Source: Maea johnstoni (taxonomy: Eukaryota; Annelida; Polychaeta; Spionida; Magelonidae). Taken from it: a stretch of DNA of 64,000 bases. The notes under the pieces were generated by a model. That model ran no database searches. It saw nothing but the letters and a program-made list of their open reading frames with translations, and had not been told where the DNA came from. Within the stretch, counting starts at the first letter, position 1, and the number at the start of each line of letters is the position of its first letter. Positions 36,701-51,200 of the stretch are shown here, in pieces. The stretch spans positions 71,815,699-71,879,698 of the forward strand of contig OZ012684.1 of NCBI GenBank assembly GCA_963942565.1, in the 5' to 3' direction. Both the position numbers and the translations under genes were made by a program.

Positions 36701-39700
36701 GCACCCTGGGCTTGTATTTTGCCCTACAGTACCTATCCACTTCTACATCATCATAACTGTACCTTTAACATAGGCAATTCTCCGACTACCACGTTACTAG
36801 GTGTAATGTTATTAAAATGAAAGTACAGTATACTTATCAGGGCCCGACATTAACTTTTGCGGTGACTTGCCCAGTAGGGCAAGTGAGATTCGACTTTCAC
36901 TTGCCCCACTCAAACCTTCACCTGCCCTTGAAAAGTTTTATGTTTTATAATGTTTCATTTAAAACCAAATAGAATATGGTGCTGGCGAATGAAAGCATAT
37001 TTTCTAGGACAAGCTTGGATGCCAGACCACAAAACTTGCACACATTCTCAAAAGTAAACCCGAAATATACACAGCATGCTTGCCCAGTGGGGCAAGCAAG
37101 ATACAGTTTTCACTTGCCCTACAGCTATAATTTACAAGTTCTACTTGCCCGGGGCAACGGGGCAAGCACCAATGTCGAGCCCTGCTTATTCACATCCATT
37201 TCTTTTTAATTTTACTTTGTGATATAACACAGGGTTCTAATTGAAACCAAGATGCTGACCAGGTGACTTTGACAAAAGAACAGCGAATAGTGAGCAAATG
37301 CCGCAATACTGTACTACTTCAGAAGCTAGTTGTAATTCATTCTTGGTGTTAGTTGATTAGTGGTTAGGCGTTAGAGGGATCATTAGCCTCATCCCATGCT
37401 GCACAGCACACTGGCATGCACCATGAGAAATAGATGCTACCATTGGAGGTAAGACAGGTGCCCCATATCCTTCATCATCATCATCATCATCATCATGATC
37501 ACCATCACCATCATCATCAAGATCATTATTAAAACTATCGCCATAATTATCTTCATCATCATCATCATCACTTTCATCATCATTATCATTATCATCATCA
37601 TCACCACGAGGATGATGGTGATGTTGATTGTTGTTGTTATTGTTGCTGTCATTGTTGCCCACCTCGTCGTCCTCGCCTGCGTCCTCATCATCTGGCATTT
37701 CCTCGTTGTCCTCCACTGGATTCTGCGGCGGGAGAGAGAGGCAGGAAGGAAAGGAAACCATGGTCAGGTAACTACAGGTAGGCACACCTCCACAATCACC
37801 AATTATAGGTAAATCACATCAACAGGTAGGCACAGGAGCTCCTCCACAGAAGAACAAATACTGGTAGGTCTATGTAATGCACCTCTTATAGCAATTATCT
37901 GGTACACATATAACCACAGTTATGGATCATTTCATTTGAATAGCAATTTATAAGAGTTAACTGAAAGTTTCACTAATGGGCCATCAGAGAGGAAAAGCTT
38001 GACAACACTGCATTGTCCTGAAGCAACCAAATACACAAACAATACCAACACATAAACCAAAGCTCAACAACCAGCAACACAGATGTAAAACAGTTTGATA
38101 TCAGGGTTTCATGGACACCTGGGTAACCAGGTATTGAGACTGGTGAAGGTGGACACAAAACATGTTGCCATGCCTATTTGAAAACAAATAAATATTCACC
38201 CTGCCCATTGGCTTTTCTATGTTTGTGCATATATGTTGAGAAATGATACCTTATTTGAATTTTACTATGTTTATTAACTTTCTTCAAATAGGTGACCTAG
38301 AAACATAAGGTTTTATAAACTGGACAAGTTGCAAACTTGATGAATTTATAAGACACTCATTTTCTAGTAATACCAGAAATCTGAAATATAGAACTCATAT
38401 TTTTGTTATAACAAGAAATCTGGAAGTTTCTGGTGTGTTAACCTGGATCATGACATATCATCAGGGGCCTAAGTGCAGAAGACCCATAAACCCCAAACAA
38501 ATATTGATGAAGGCTTGACATAATGGAACTACACATTGAACTACTGGACAATAGGATAACATGATTGACGAAAATGTTAGTACATTGATCTTGTAGCGAG
38601 GCAGTCAATAAGCAAGGGCCATGCAATAGCTACATGCACATACAGTGAGCTTATCAAAGACCATAATTAAATTATCATTGAGAGTTCCTTCCTACAATTG
38701 TTGAATTTCTAAGGCTACTAATGGGTGTCAAAAGTTTCAAGTGAAACACTAAGTTCTAATTACTTTCCTAGGCAGGAACTTGAGTTATTCCTCTAGGGAT
38801 TGGTAGTAGATAATTTTGGCCATCTATTTGTATACTAGATATAAGGTCACTTTTTTACCTGTCAGCCACTATTGATCTATCATAAGGTCTCTATTCTGAC
38901 CACCCACAAGAGGTTTAGATTCACTTTTTGTTTAGCAAGCCCAAAATTGGCTGCTTTCACATTCTGCAGGTCCTGTTACTTTTTTTGCTATTCCTGCTAC
39001 TTCTGACAGTGCAGTGGTCATCAATGATCACATGAGACCTGCAGGTCCCTCAGAAAGGCTATTGTCTGAATTTGCCCTTCAGAGGCATACAACTGCCAGA
39101 AGTACAAGGAAGGGTACCACTGCATTCCTTTAAAACAGCCACTTTGAAAAAAAACTAATTCTTACTTAGGTTTGCTGTAGGCATTAACTTTTAAGCCCAG
39201 CAAATATAGCACATCAAGATATCCAGATTGGGTTGAGTGAATGCCATTGGCTGAACACTGACACTATTACTACCTAGTCCAACACCTGCCAGCAAGCACT
39301 TTCATAAGTGTTTGTTTGGTTTGAGTCATCTGAAGTACACGCAAATTCTAACAGGCCTGGCGCCCCATGTCAGATTATTGTTTATCTGGTATTCCCTAGG
39401 AGGATCATACTATACTGGTAATAAAATGTAGTTCCCTGACCCATGCTAGCAAATAGCCTTCTACAACTTGAAAATAGTCATATAATGACAAAATATGCGT
39501 GAGAAATAAAGCATAGCAATCCCGCTTCCTCTAATATAGCCAATATAATACAACTTCTGTTTGTTCACAAAATAAAAATGAGTATATAAATGAGTAATCA
39601 GCATCTAAAAAAAAGCATAAAGATAAATCTAAGTAAGATGGCATGATAGCCTTCTAAGATTTTAAAATGAAATAAGAAGAAATTATAAAAAAAATCATTG

Positions 39701-42700
39701 CAATGATTAACTAACAAGAATCTGAAAAAATGTATGAAAAAGCCTATCCTAGTAAGCTAGTATAAATCAATATAAAAAATAAAAGTACAAAAATAAAGCA
39801 AGCAATCGCACATAAATGTATTGTATTCTGATTGAAAAGCAAATAAATGATACCTCCAAAAGATCATGTTCCTAGGCACCCCAAACCTCTACATGTTATA
39901 CAATACCTGTTGCCTATCATTTGATTAATTACCAATATTCCCTTGATATCAAAACTTTATAAGCAGTAATCTAAATCATTATAGATCATTTTAAAATCAT
40001 CAATTAGCACTTTCACTAATTTCATTATCATATGACTTTATGTTTGTAAATGGTAAGCAAGTGAAATGTCTGGCCAAAAAAGATGTTTCGAGAAACAGGA
40101 TGATAGGAAGTTGGTAAGATGGGTCAAATGAATGAAAAGATTCTGAATTGCATACCAGAAAATAAAGAGGTAAGACTCTTTCCTGCCTTAGTCATTTAGA
40201 ATGCCTTGAACTGGGTAAAAAAAGTTTGATATTTCTCGCAAATGGACTAGATCTATAATGTTCCAAAACTTTTGAAAAACATGGTTGGATAACATGAAGA
40301 ACACTTTTTTGCTTAACCCTTTCATACCTGGAGATCTACTTGACTAGTAGCAGTTTTGGCTGATACGGGTATGAATGGGTTAATGAGCATGAGAGAGTGT
40401 GAGCAGCAATGAATATGGGCATTAATGTATTTTAAGATTAGTACTGCAGCATGATCAAATGCCTTCTCACCAGTTCCTCCTCCGATCCACAAGCGAGCAT
40501 CTTTTTTCATTACGTCCGTGGATTGAAAAATTTCAACTGCATTGCGCCAAGGATAAGAAATGTAATGTAGTATAAATGTACTAAGGTTATGTAATAACTA
40601 ATAATTTTGTTAAACCTGATTGTTATCACCACTATGAGGAGAAACTGGCCTTGTTATTGCATTTCACCAGGGAGGAATGTTCACTGCACAAACCAGCAAC
40701 ACCTCATGCATGTATGACATGTCAGAGCAGAAAGCATACATACTGGCTCCAAGGCATCCTTCATGTCATCAGTGGACGGATGCTGCAACAGAGACAAATC
40801 ACACAATGCACTTGGTGCAAAACACGAAGAAATACTTACAGGATATAGACACTACACCTGAGATACAGCCACAGGCAGTTATGCTTTAGCTTATATCAAA
40901 CAGGCTCAAAAAGCTCTGTGATCAATAACCTCAGGGGAAGATACAGGGATTTTTTGAGTAGGGAGATGATTTTGAAGTTTTGAAAATAGGGTAAATTTTC
41001 AACAGCTTAGAGAGAAAGAGCCGAGGTTGAAGTCCACTCACCGCTTCCTCGCTGGGTTCCTGTTCACCCTCCTGCTGAGACTCCGGCTTCTTGTAGATCT
41101 CCTTGATGTTAGGCCACACCTTCACCACAAAGGCAGTCTGGTCCAGCTGGTCATTGTCCTCAAGGTACTCCTGAACAAGCACAAGATATACTAGTGAATG
41201 GAGAGGAACTAGGCCACACAGTAACAAAATAACTAAAATGCACAATTACCCTAAAATACACCACACAGTAATAAAATACCTTACATGCACAATAACCCTA
41301 AAATACACTATCTGGTAGAGCAATGAGAATTTCATAATTTATATTCAAGATCAACAAGGGGTAGGCTGCCCGTATAGCCTAGTGGTCGAAGGCATTGCCA
41401 CTGACTGCTAACTATCTCTCACTACTGTCTGAGTTTGAATCCTGGCCAGGTATTGAGGAGTTGCCAGTGAATTGTGGTTAGGCAGTGGCCCTCACTGGAC
41501 ACTCTGGTTTCCTCCACCATTTATAGGTGGCCAATTATCATTTAGCCTAAATATGGCTGAAGAGTGACAAAAATCAAAATTCCAATTTCATACCTCAACC
41601 AGGGTAAAACTGTCATATAATTAGAGCTAATAACCTCAATCACAAATTCATTACTACTGTTTGGCATTGTCATCTACTAATACAATAGTGATGTTAACTA
41701 ATATTGAGGTATCTATTTCAATGATTCACTAGCCTACAGCACCAACATCAGCAAATAGTGAAAAAAATTCTATATTTTTTAGAAATTATTTCAGTGTCGT
41801 CATCTACCAACAGTGAAATATATCAAAGTTTTGATTATCTCAGTGACTAATTGAGCTATAGTGTCCCCACCAGTGCAATAAAATGTACAAGTTTGGATAA
41901 TTATTTCAATGACAGGCTAGGCTTAAAGAAACACTGCAGGATGTATCTCATAGAAAAGAATATTTGGGTTATCTTTGACAAATACCTTAGCAGTGGTTTG
42001 TTATTGTTAAAATTATCATTTATAGTACAGAATGATACAAAGATTATTTACTTCATATTTGATCAGTTTTGAAAAAAGGAAATAGAATATAAACAAAAGA
42101 ATGATTAAGGATTTGTGTGCATTTAATATTTCTTTTTCAGAATGGTTTTTATTCTTTCCTTATGAAACCTTGGGCATATGTTAATAAAGATATACATTAG
42201 GCGACGGTTACTTGATTTATTGGTTCCCAGACCAATTTTACAGGGTTGGGAGGGGGATTATTAAAAATAAAGTAGATTTTCTTTTCTTTTTTTATCACAT
42301 TGAAATCAAAGTAGGCAAACAGGGTAAAACAGAAAGTGATTTTTGGCCAGTATTAAAATACATACTTAAACAAGTATATTAAAAGAATGATTTTTGATAA
42401 GATGGTGCATTTCAACAATACTGTATTGCATTGCTATTATTAAGTTGTATTTCTCAGGTATTCATATTCTTGTATTTTTGAAGTTTTGTTACCTTCTATG
42501 GTAAAATTGTAAGTTCGGTGTACCTACTTACAGCTCGGCGGCAGAGCACAAAATAAAGTGGGGGCATTACATTTATTTCATAGTCGGGGCTATTCAACTT
42601 TGATCAGCGGATACAGGAACCAATAAATCTATTAACCGTCGCCTTATTAACAAAAGATGACACTCGTAACTTTGCATGTGATTTTCTTCAGCAGTGTTCC

Positions 42701-45196
42701 AACCACAGAAAATGTGGAAAATGTCATAAATCAAAGTGAAAACAGAGGAGTATTCACTCAATGAAGAAAAGCTAGGAAGTCAGCTTTACTACTAAAGAAA
42801 GCATTGAGGAAAGTGAAAAAAAATCCAATGATAATCAATGAAAGAAACTTCATTGAATAGCTAGGAAGTAGTTGAAATAAAATTCTATAAATGCACCCAG
42901 ACATGTTTTCATCATATCTGCCATATTATTGCAGCTTTTTAATGAACCTTGATTTTTTTTAAAAGTAGATACTTTACTGACATTTAAATTAGGTTAAGAT
43001 CAAAGAAAGCACCTAGAGAAGTGATTGTCAGCTGTCAAGTAATTTTATTGACTTCTGTGCAAGAATAAATCTGTCTGACTTGGCCAACAAGCCAAAATCT
43101 GAACCTTCAAATTATTAAAATATTGAATATATGAGTTGCTTATATCAAATCAAATTTCAGTCATGTAAGCCCTCTCACAGATTAACTGACTTTTGGAATG
43201 ACATCAAGAAGCATTGCTGAAAATTTTGTAAAAATTTGTCTAGAAATATTTGGACTTTTGCAGAGACTAGGTAGAATGGATGGTTCCACCATAGTAAGAA
43301 TAGCTGGCTCATGAGAAGCAAATTTGTTAAAGATAAGTGAAAAGTTTCATGAAATTAGATTAGAATCTGTCTAAAGTTTTAACTAGAATAGTTGAGTGGG
43401 TAGGCATGTAGTTTGGTTGATAGCAAGGATTTGGCGTTGAATTAAGGATAGAATATACCTTGGCTTCATCGAAGGAGACAGTGCCATCTGAGTCAATGTC
43501 AAACTCACTGTGGGCCTGCATTTCATCAACAGACACTCTACAAAGGCAAGCCAGTATTATCAGGGATTAAGACAAGACCAGGAACCTAGAAATCATGGCC
43601 CCAGGCCAGCTAACATCCCAAAATAGCCATCATTATGAGTGGACATCCTATGGTTGGTTGACCATCCCTGGAAACCCCTGAAAATAGCTATTAGAGGCAT
43701 TGGAGAGTCTGTGATATAGACGATACCTGTAAACCTCCCTAAATAGCTATCGTAAGGAGAGGGTGTCGCACAGATGTGAAAGTTGATCTCAAAAGGGCAT
43801 GAAACTTGTACTAGCAGAACAATGAATGAGGGTTTGTATTGAGTCGATTGATTTGCTTGGCTAGTCGATTTAGCCTCACTAATGGCAGCAAAAGTGATGA
43901 TAATCGAAATTCAAAATTTTAAGTGATAGTATAATCAATCACTGAGAGTTCTATAATGCATGCAGCCATGATTATGGACAGATCTTTTGAATGAGGCTAC
44001 GGTTTTGTTTGTTGTCCACTCATTGTTTTGTTGCTATTTTGGGGGATGAGGTGCTGGTTGGAGGGGTGGGGGATGGGGAGGGGGCGATGGTAATCTCCTG
44101 TTGTTTCATGCATGTACCTTGGCTTCCTCAAGGGACACGGCCCCATCACTGTCTTTATCCAGTTCCTCGTGAGTCATCAACTCCTCAGCACTAACACTGG
44201 AATACAAGTAGGCACGCGTGGAATATTGGAGTAGAAACATAAAAAACATGAACAAACACCAGCTTACAGATCTGAAAATGTAAAAACTGTCACGGTGTAT
44301 TTTAGAAGAAATTTAAGACTTGTTATCTTATTACACTGTAGCTTAAGGGAACTGAGTCTGAAAAATAATAGATACGTAGAATAAGAGGACTAATTTAGTC
44401 AAATAAGGGAAACACTCTCAAAATGACAAAGTATCTAGGCAGAAAGTCACTTGCACAAACATTCCAGGATGTACAGAGAACTTGAGGTCTGAAACAAAGA
44501 AACTTACATATATCATATAAGCAAATAAAAATAAGCTTGCAAAAATGATTGTAAAATAAATGAAACAAGTATATTATAGCTAGGTATCTTTAAAATTTAA
44601 AACTAAATACTTCGCTTTAAAAAAAGAGTAATTCAAATACAGTCATACATAAGTATACAGCCTTGAAAAAAGTCTGCCTTTACCCATTCATATTCATGGC
44701 TGTTGAGCCCAAAACAATCCTCATAAATCTGAAGATATTATTGTGACCAGGAGAGACAATTGATTATTGAGATAAGAATACACCGCAACTTTCCATCAAC
44801 ATATTTGGACACTTTAATAGGCGTAATTCCAAATTTGAAAATATTTAAGTGTGTGTGCCTCAGCACAATGTAGTAGCTCCTTTCCTCACCAGATGTCAGC
44901 CCAAGTATCATTAGTTTGTAAGAGTTACATACATAATTTGAAAAAAGATTTAAAAGGTAAACTGTAGAAAAACTCTTACACATTATCACCATTTGTNNNN
45001 NNNNNNNNNNNNNNNNNNNNNNNNNNNNNNNNNNNNNNNNNNNNNNNNNNNNNNNNNNNNNNNNNNNNNNNNNNNNNNNNNNNNNNNNNNNNNNNNNNNN
45101 NNNNNNNNNNNNNNNNNNNNNNNNNNNNNNNNNNNNNNNNNNNNNNNNNNNNNNNNNNNNNNNNNNNNNNNNNNNNNNNNNNNNNNNNNNNNNNNN

Positions 45197-45244
<48 letters not shown>

Positions 45245-48200
45245 TAACCAATTAATGCTCAAAGTGACCATAAGCAGCCAATTAAACTGAGAAAAGTGTT
45301 TGAAGGAGGACTTTTCGTTAGAACACTAGGGACAACTCTCCTTCAAATATTTGGTTATTTTTTATTCCAAAATAATTGTCAAAAGGATCATAGATATACA
45401 GCACAAACTATAAAGAACTTATAAGCATTAATGGGTTAAAGAACTTGCTCTCTCCATTACAATATCTTTCCAGAGACATGAGCATCAGGAGGTGATGAAA
45501 GGGTAAATAATGAGGTTAAAACAGTACAGCATACAACACCCCTTCCAATGCTGAGGCTATTTTCACCCGAAGCACAAGGACACTTACGAAAAACATCTTT
45601 ACCCTGTTGTGTTGGTATTCATTAGATAGCTCTTGCCGAGTACTCACAAATGAGTACTCACAAAGGAGTACTCATGTGCCAGGGTTTCGGTTATTTTTTC
45701 TTTAGGTATTTTGTATCATTTTGTATTAGCCAAATTAGCCACCATCAGCATGAGGGTTAAGTTATATCTTTTGCTCTGCTGTTTGTTTTCTATGGGTATC
45801 ATGTGTTTCACAAAAGGCTGCTTAGGAGCTTAAGCAGCTGCTGCGCATACCTGAATACAATCTACCTGTTTTTCTGTTTTTTTGCTGTTTTGAAAGAATC
45901 TACCTGGTATGCAGGACTATGTGATAGGAATACCTTCAAATGGGTTCAGGTTAAGAACATAGTTAAATGCAGTCACAGACACAGCCATTAAATCTGGTAT
46001 ATATGCACCCTTGAAATTAAAATGATACTGATCAAGCGATGCTGAAAACCAGTATGAATCTATACCCAATATAAATGTTGTTAATGATTATCAATAAATT
46101 TGATTTTTCATGGCAAAGTTTGATCCTTTTACCTGAAATTGTATTAATGTTGCTCCATTCTGTGTTTGCTTGCACAAATTACATGGCTGACATAACTTAA
46201 CCAATAGTGTTGAAATGACTGCTGTCAGTATATAACGTTGAAATGTGCATATGATAGGAACAATTTTGGAATATTTTGATAATTTGTTACTTTTTAATCT
46301 TCCCAATCATCTGGTTTGCCATGCAAACAGACACTTGTCAGGTTTTTTTGATTAGGTGAATCATCAGGTGAGCCATGGAGTTCTGTTGAATTTCTTCATT
46401 CTTTGTGGTTCAATAAGAGATCATAGATCAATAATCAGTAGAGCTGCACTCACCACTAACAAACTCAAGTGGCTCGTGCACTGGGGCAGGCTCGCCAAGC
46501 TCGAGTTGAAGTGGTCAACTCGTGAGCTTGTCTATGTTTGGAACACAAAAGTAACACAGGGCACCTAACACACCTTCTTAAGCTTAGAACTGCCTATCGC
46601 TGTCATGTCTTGTTTACAATCTCTCATGTATACACACAGTACAACACACATATCAAACAATGACTTCACTAGACCAGGACATTCTAAGGGAGTTTTCTAA
46701 AACTCCAAATGCAGCATTGTATGTATAATAAATGTGTAAAATGGACAAAAAGAACAGAATTTCTCTTAATAACACCCGATTTCGACCATTTTCTGACCAA
46801 AAACGATCAAAATTGACCGCCAAGGGTCATCTATCACATCTGTTCACGCTCATACCTCATCTTTATCACCTGAAGTATATCTATGCCAAGACTGACTTAT
46901 CTGTCTCAAAAAAAAAATTCATAAAGAAATCCCAAAAAGTGTGCATTTTTAGTCATTTTTGAGAAATTGCCCCAAAATGAGGTGTTCATTTGAGTTTGAG
47001 AAATGTTAACATCATGATTCATGATCCTCACCTTCCTGCCTACAAAACCATACCAGGGTGGTACAGCCCTGGGGAGGGGAGGGGGGTGCACGTTAACCCA
47101 TGGTAGCCCACAGACTACCCCCATTACAATTTGGAACCAGATATTTGTGGAGAATGTAACAATTTGGACTCACAAGAGTTAAGACCACAAACACATAATC
47201 ATTGGGCCATTGAGCGATGAGATCAGTAAAGTTGATACTGCTTTCTACTACTATCAAAAGACCAACGTTTTTATGCCAGTACCCTTAAATAATCTAATAC
47301 AGTCTTTTGGACTGTATTATGGGTAGACTTTGCCTTCATAGGTGCATTTGATGAACCCAGGATAATCACAGGAGCCCTAGCTGTCATTTTGGATTGATGA
47401 TAGGTTCCACTGTATTACTGAGTCCTTTCCATTGCATTATGGGTAGCAATATATTCCTGGATACACTCGACAAACCCTTGAATAGCAGGAGCACTGTGTT
47501 TAAAGAATCCCTACCATTCTAGCCCTCCTGGATAGGGATTAGTATCCATACTCGATACGATGCCAACTATCAGTATTAAATAAGAAAGAGTATTGTATAG
47601 CTTGAGATCTGTTGTATTAAAACTGCTTATTGACGTACTGCTACCAGGACATCTCCTCATGTAGGCGCTTTGCTGTTTATTAGCAAAATATTTGAAGTTG
47701 ACAGTGCAAATCTAACAAAATTAAGCCAAGGAGGCAGGAAGTATCCTTTATCATATTCCTTAGATATTGTATCATTAAGGAAGTATTGAAGTTGTATCAT
47801 ATTCTGAAAATTCTAAAGGTGGCGATTCCTACTCCTGTATACATTCAGTGAGCGCCTGGAGTATCTTAGGAGACGTCACTCAAACAGCCCTGTCTTGGTT
47901 CATTACACTCAGAAATGCTCTGGAAGGTTGAATACGCTTAGTCATCATTTCGCTGCATCGTGAAGTAACATGATAGCCTGTTTACAGATAGATTAATATA
48001 GAGGGATGCACTGAAAGGGAAATGTTCAAAACCCTGAAACCAGTATATGGTACTGGATAATAACCCCGTAGGGTCGCATATTGTTAAAAAAAAGTTGCAT
48101 GTAGTTTCAAAATTATCCATGTCCTTATTGTATCATTCTATTTTATGAAGATTGACAAGAAATACTAACTTTTTGAACATGATGAAAAAAATGCCAATGA

Positions 48201-51200
48201 ATCAGTTATAAGGGAAGAAAAGTTATTTGTTTCTTGTAACCCTATCCCAACAAGTTTTTATTCGAAAAAATCCCTACCCTAAAGTTTTTTTTTGACCCTC
48301 CCAACTCCCAATCAACGTAAATCATGCATAAAACACACATTTTTGACAATTAAATAATGCAAAAAGAATTTTTTTACCGACCTACCTATCCTATTTTTTT
48401 CAGACCTTTACACGAAACAAACAATATCTTTTTCTTGGCCTATGAAATATGTCTCCCTGACATGTTTTCTTTTCTTAGAGAGACATATTATATCAGAGTG
48501 AAATATGCTTGGAGTGACACAGGAATGAATGAGTTAATAATGTTGCTACGAATAACTAACAAAATTTGGGAACTGCTGGAAACAGGGTGCATAGGTACCA
48601 GAAAGTTAAGTTAAGTTGCTCTTACCAATATGGCTGAAACAGCACTAGGGGAAATGGTCATCGCTTCACAACCATCTAAACATGACATAGGAATGCTATA
48701 TACTATACTCTGTTGCCAATATTACCTGCATACAAAACTACAGAAATTGTCGAACTGTTTATATAACGTGTCTACGCAGCAATCAAAATGATAAAAAAAG
48801 GTTTCTCTTACCATCCCAAGCCTTCTGGTGCTTATCCTTGGCTTCTTTCTCAGGAACCTCTGCATCTTCTTTGATCTCTACAAAGTTCGGTGAGATATTT
48901 CTAGTAACTGAATTTTTGTCAATTATTATCTGTTATTAAAAATGTTGTTATTGATATAGAAAATGGACACACATTTTGAAAAATCAATTTTCAGTCAACC
49001 CGAATTCCCTTTGCATTTTGCCTATTTGGACAATCTAATTTGAGTTACAGATGAATTTCTTCTAGCCAAATACAAATGTTTATACCCTGATTAAGCTGAG
49101 TTGAAAGATTGCATTTTTAGTTGCAGGGTAAGCAAGAAAATAACAAATACTTTTCGTACCAGTACCACTCTACAAAAACATACACTTAACATGAATAATT
49201 ACAATTGGCATCAAACACTGATTGTTTAGTGTTCTCTTTACTTTAAACACAAATTTCAAACAGTTTTAAGTGATTGCAACCATCAACATTTCTGTAGTTA
49301 TAGAATGGGTCCACAAAATCAAATTGTCACATTTTAAACTAAACACACAAACACACATATACAAGAATTAATTGAACATAATATACCCAGTGCACCCAGA
49401 GTCATCTGAATACTGGTAGTCGCAATTTTACAAAGCCATAAATGTAATTACTTACTTTCTAATTCTTCCCGTTTCTTTTCCAGCTCATCTTTATCAGTTT
49501 GCAGAGGTCCTAGATTAGCCTACAAAACAAAACACATGTGCTCACAACCCTTGTTCTTAGACCTAGTTTTAGGAGTTTGCTAGCTTATCTCAGCATTCAC
49601 TTTCATGCAAGTACACTGTTTATAATGGAAAAAACCGAGACAATTTTTCTATACCTATTGAAAAAATCTCAGTAGACTTTTTTTTCCATTATTATTTTTA
49701 ATCTAGGTTTTATGGTGATTTGCATTACCTCACATAGCTGAAAAAAAATATATATTTATCAAATATATTAACACATCCATTTTGGCTATAATGTTATGCA
49801 CACAATATTGTTTTATCATAGTTTTTTCATTAAGGTACATTAAGGTATTCATAACTCAATTTGCGGCAGGGGGTCTGGGGGCCGCTCAAGGGTTTAGATG
49901 CTCTGATATGCATTCTCCTGCATTTTCAGGGCTATGTTGAGGCAAAATGGAAATTTTGACAAATAAAAATAAAAAACAAAGAACTCATGTGTCGTGACTG
50001 TCGTCGTCTTGTTTACATCCCCCGCCATATGCAACAAGTGTGCACTTCTTTCTGCGCATATAGGGGGTGTGTGCGCGATCTTTGGACATGATCGTGCGAT
50101 GTATTCAATAGGGAAATATATCATGTCCATGACGGCAACTTGGCATTGCCGAAGATCGCGCAAACACCCCCTATATGCGCAGAAAGAAGTGCGCACTTGT
50201 TGCATATGGCGGGGGATGTAAACAAGACGACGACAGTCACGACACGTGAGTTCTTTGTTTTTTTATTTTTATTTGTCAAAACGAGGGTTTGGGGTGGGAA
50301 TTTTTAAAATGAGGGGTTGGGATTCCTCGCCCAATGGGCGAGTATATTTCGACTCTAACACGCCCAATTTGAAAAAAACTCGCATTGGCGAGTGGGCGAG
50401 TGTTAGTATTTATCTCTGGTATCCTTTTAAGCTTATAAATGAATAGTTCACTTAAGGCATAAATGCACCAAGATTTTTTCCTATAAATTGGCAACTGAGG
50501 ATGTTTGGGATGGCCAACCACTGCTAACTGTAAATGCACTCAGAAAATACTGTGGCCCCCTAAATCATGATAATTAAGGGACTAATATACCTCCATAACA
50601 ATAACTCAATAAAGCCAAAGCCTAATACTTGAGGTAAATGGGTACCTGCTTTCCCCACTCTTTCCAGCCAACCGGGGTGCAGTACCTTGGAAGTTATTAT
50701 TAGAGCATACGGTAGGGGCGCCCTGCCAGGTGTGTGCTGTCAGTCACTTCACCAGGCGGCCCTTGATTCACAAGGCAGAGAAGCACAGCACAGCGCTCAG
50801 GGAGAGAGCTCTCAAAGCTGCTGCTGCGACGCTAGTAAAGATTCAGGACAAAATAAACGGGCAGCCCCTTTGCAAAAAGTATCTTGGATTACTGGATAGT
50901 GCACTGGACATCGACTTCAAAAGTTTTGTAGCGAGAGCACAAGACACAATGTAATTCAGTATAAAGTTTGAACAAGACAGGCTGGTGAAAAGTAAGTGAC
51001 CTGATTAGCATCAATTGAGACACGGAATATAACGCAGCACCTGTATCAGTGCAGGATGTGGAGCCTTTACTTGGTGCAGTATCTTGCACTCTACACTGCC
51101 CACTCTATGTCACAGAGCACCTCTGCTGAAAACGATTGCTATTTTCATGATGAGGAAACAGGATCCTACCACATCTCCGTCACCAAAGACGGCTTAACAA

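Noticed and set aside
37495-37812. Plus-strand Ile-rich open frame
   Set aside because: It is the reverse strand of the GAT microsatellite and the acidic PRKCSH exon.
43459-44196. The two EF-hand exons as consecutive constitutive exons giving extra EF-hands
   Set aside because: Each is 79 nt, so joining them shifts the frame and meets TGA at the fourth codon. The second also begins inside an EF loop that the first does not provide.
44738-45271. Long frames spanning the N run
   Set aside because: They are open only because N has no stops. Only the last 17 coding bases before the GTAAG donor are meaningful.
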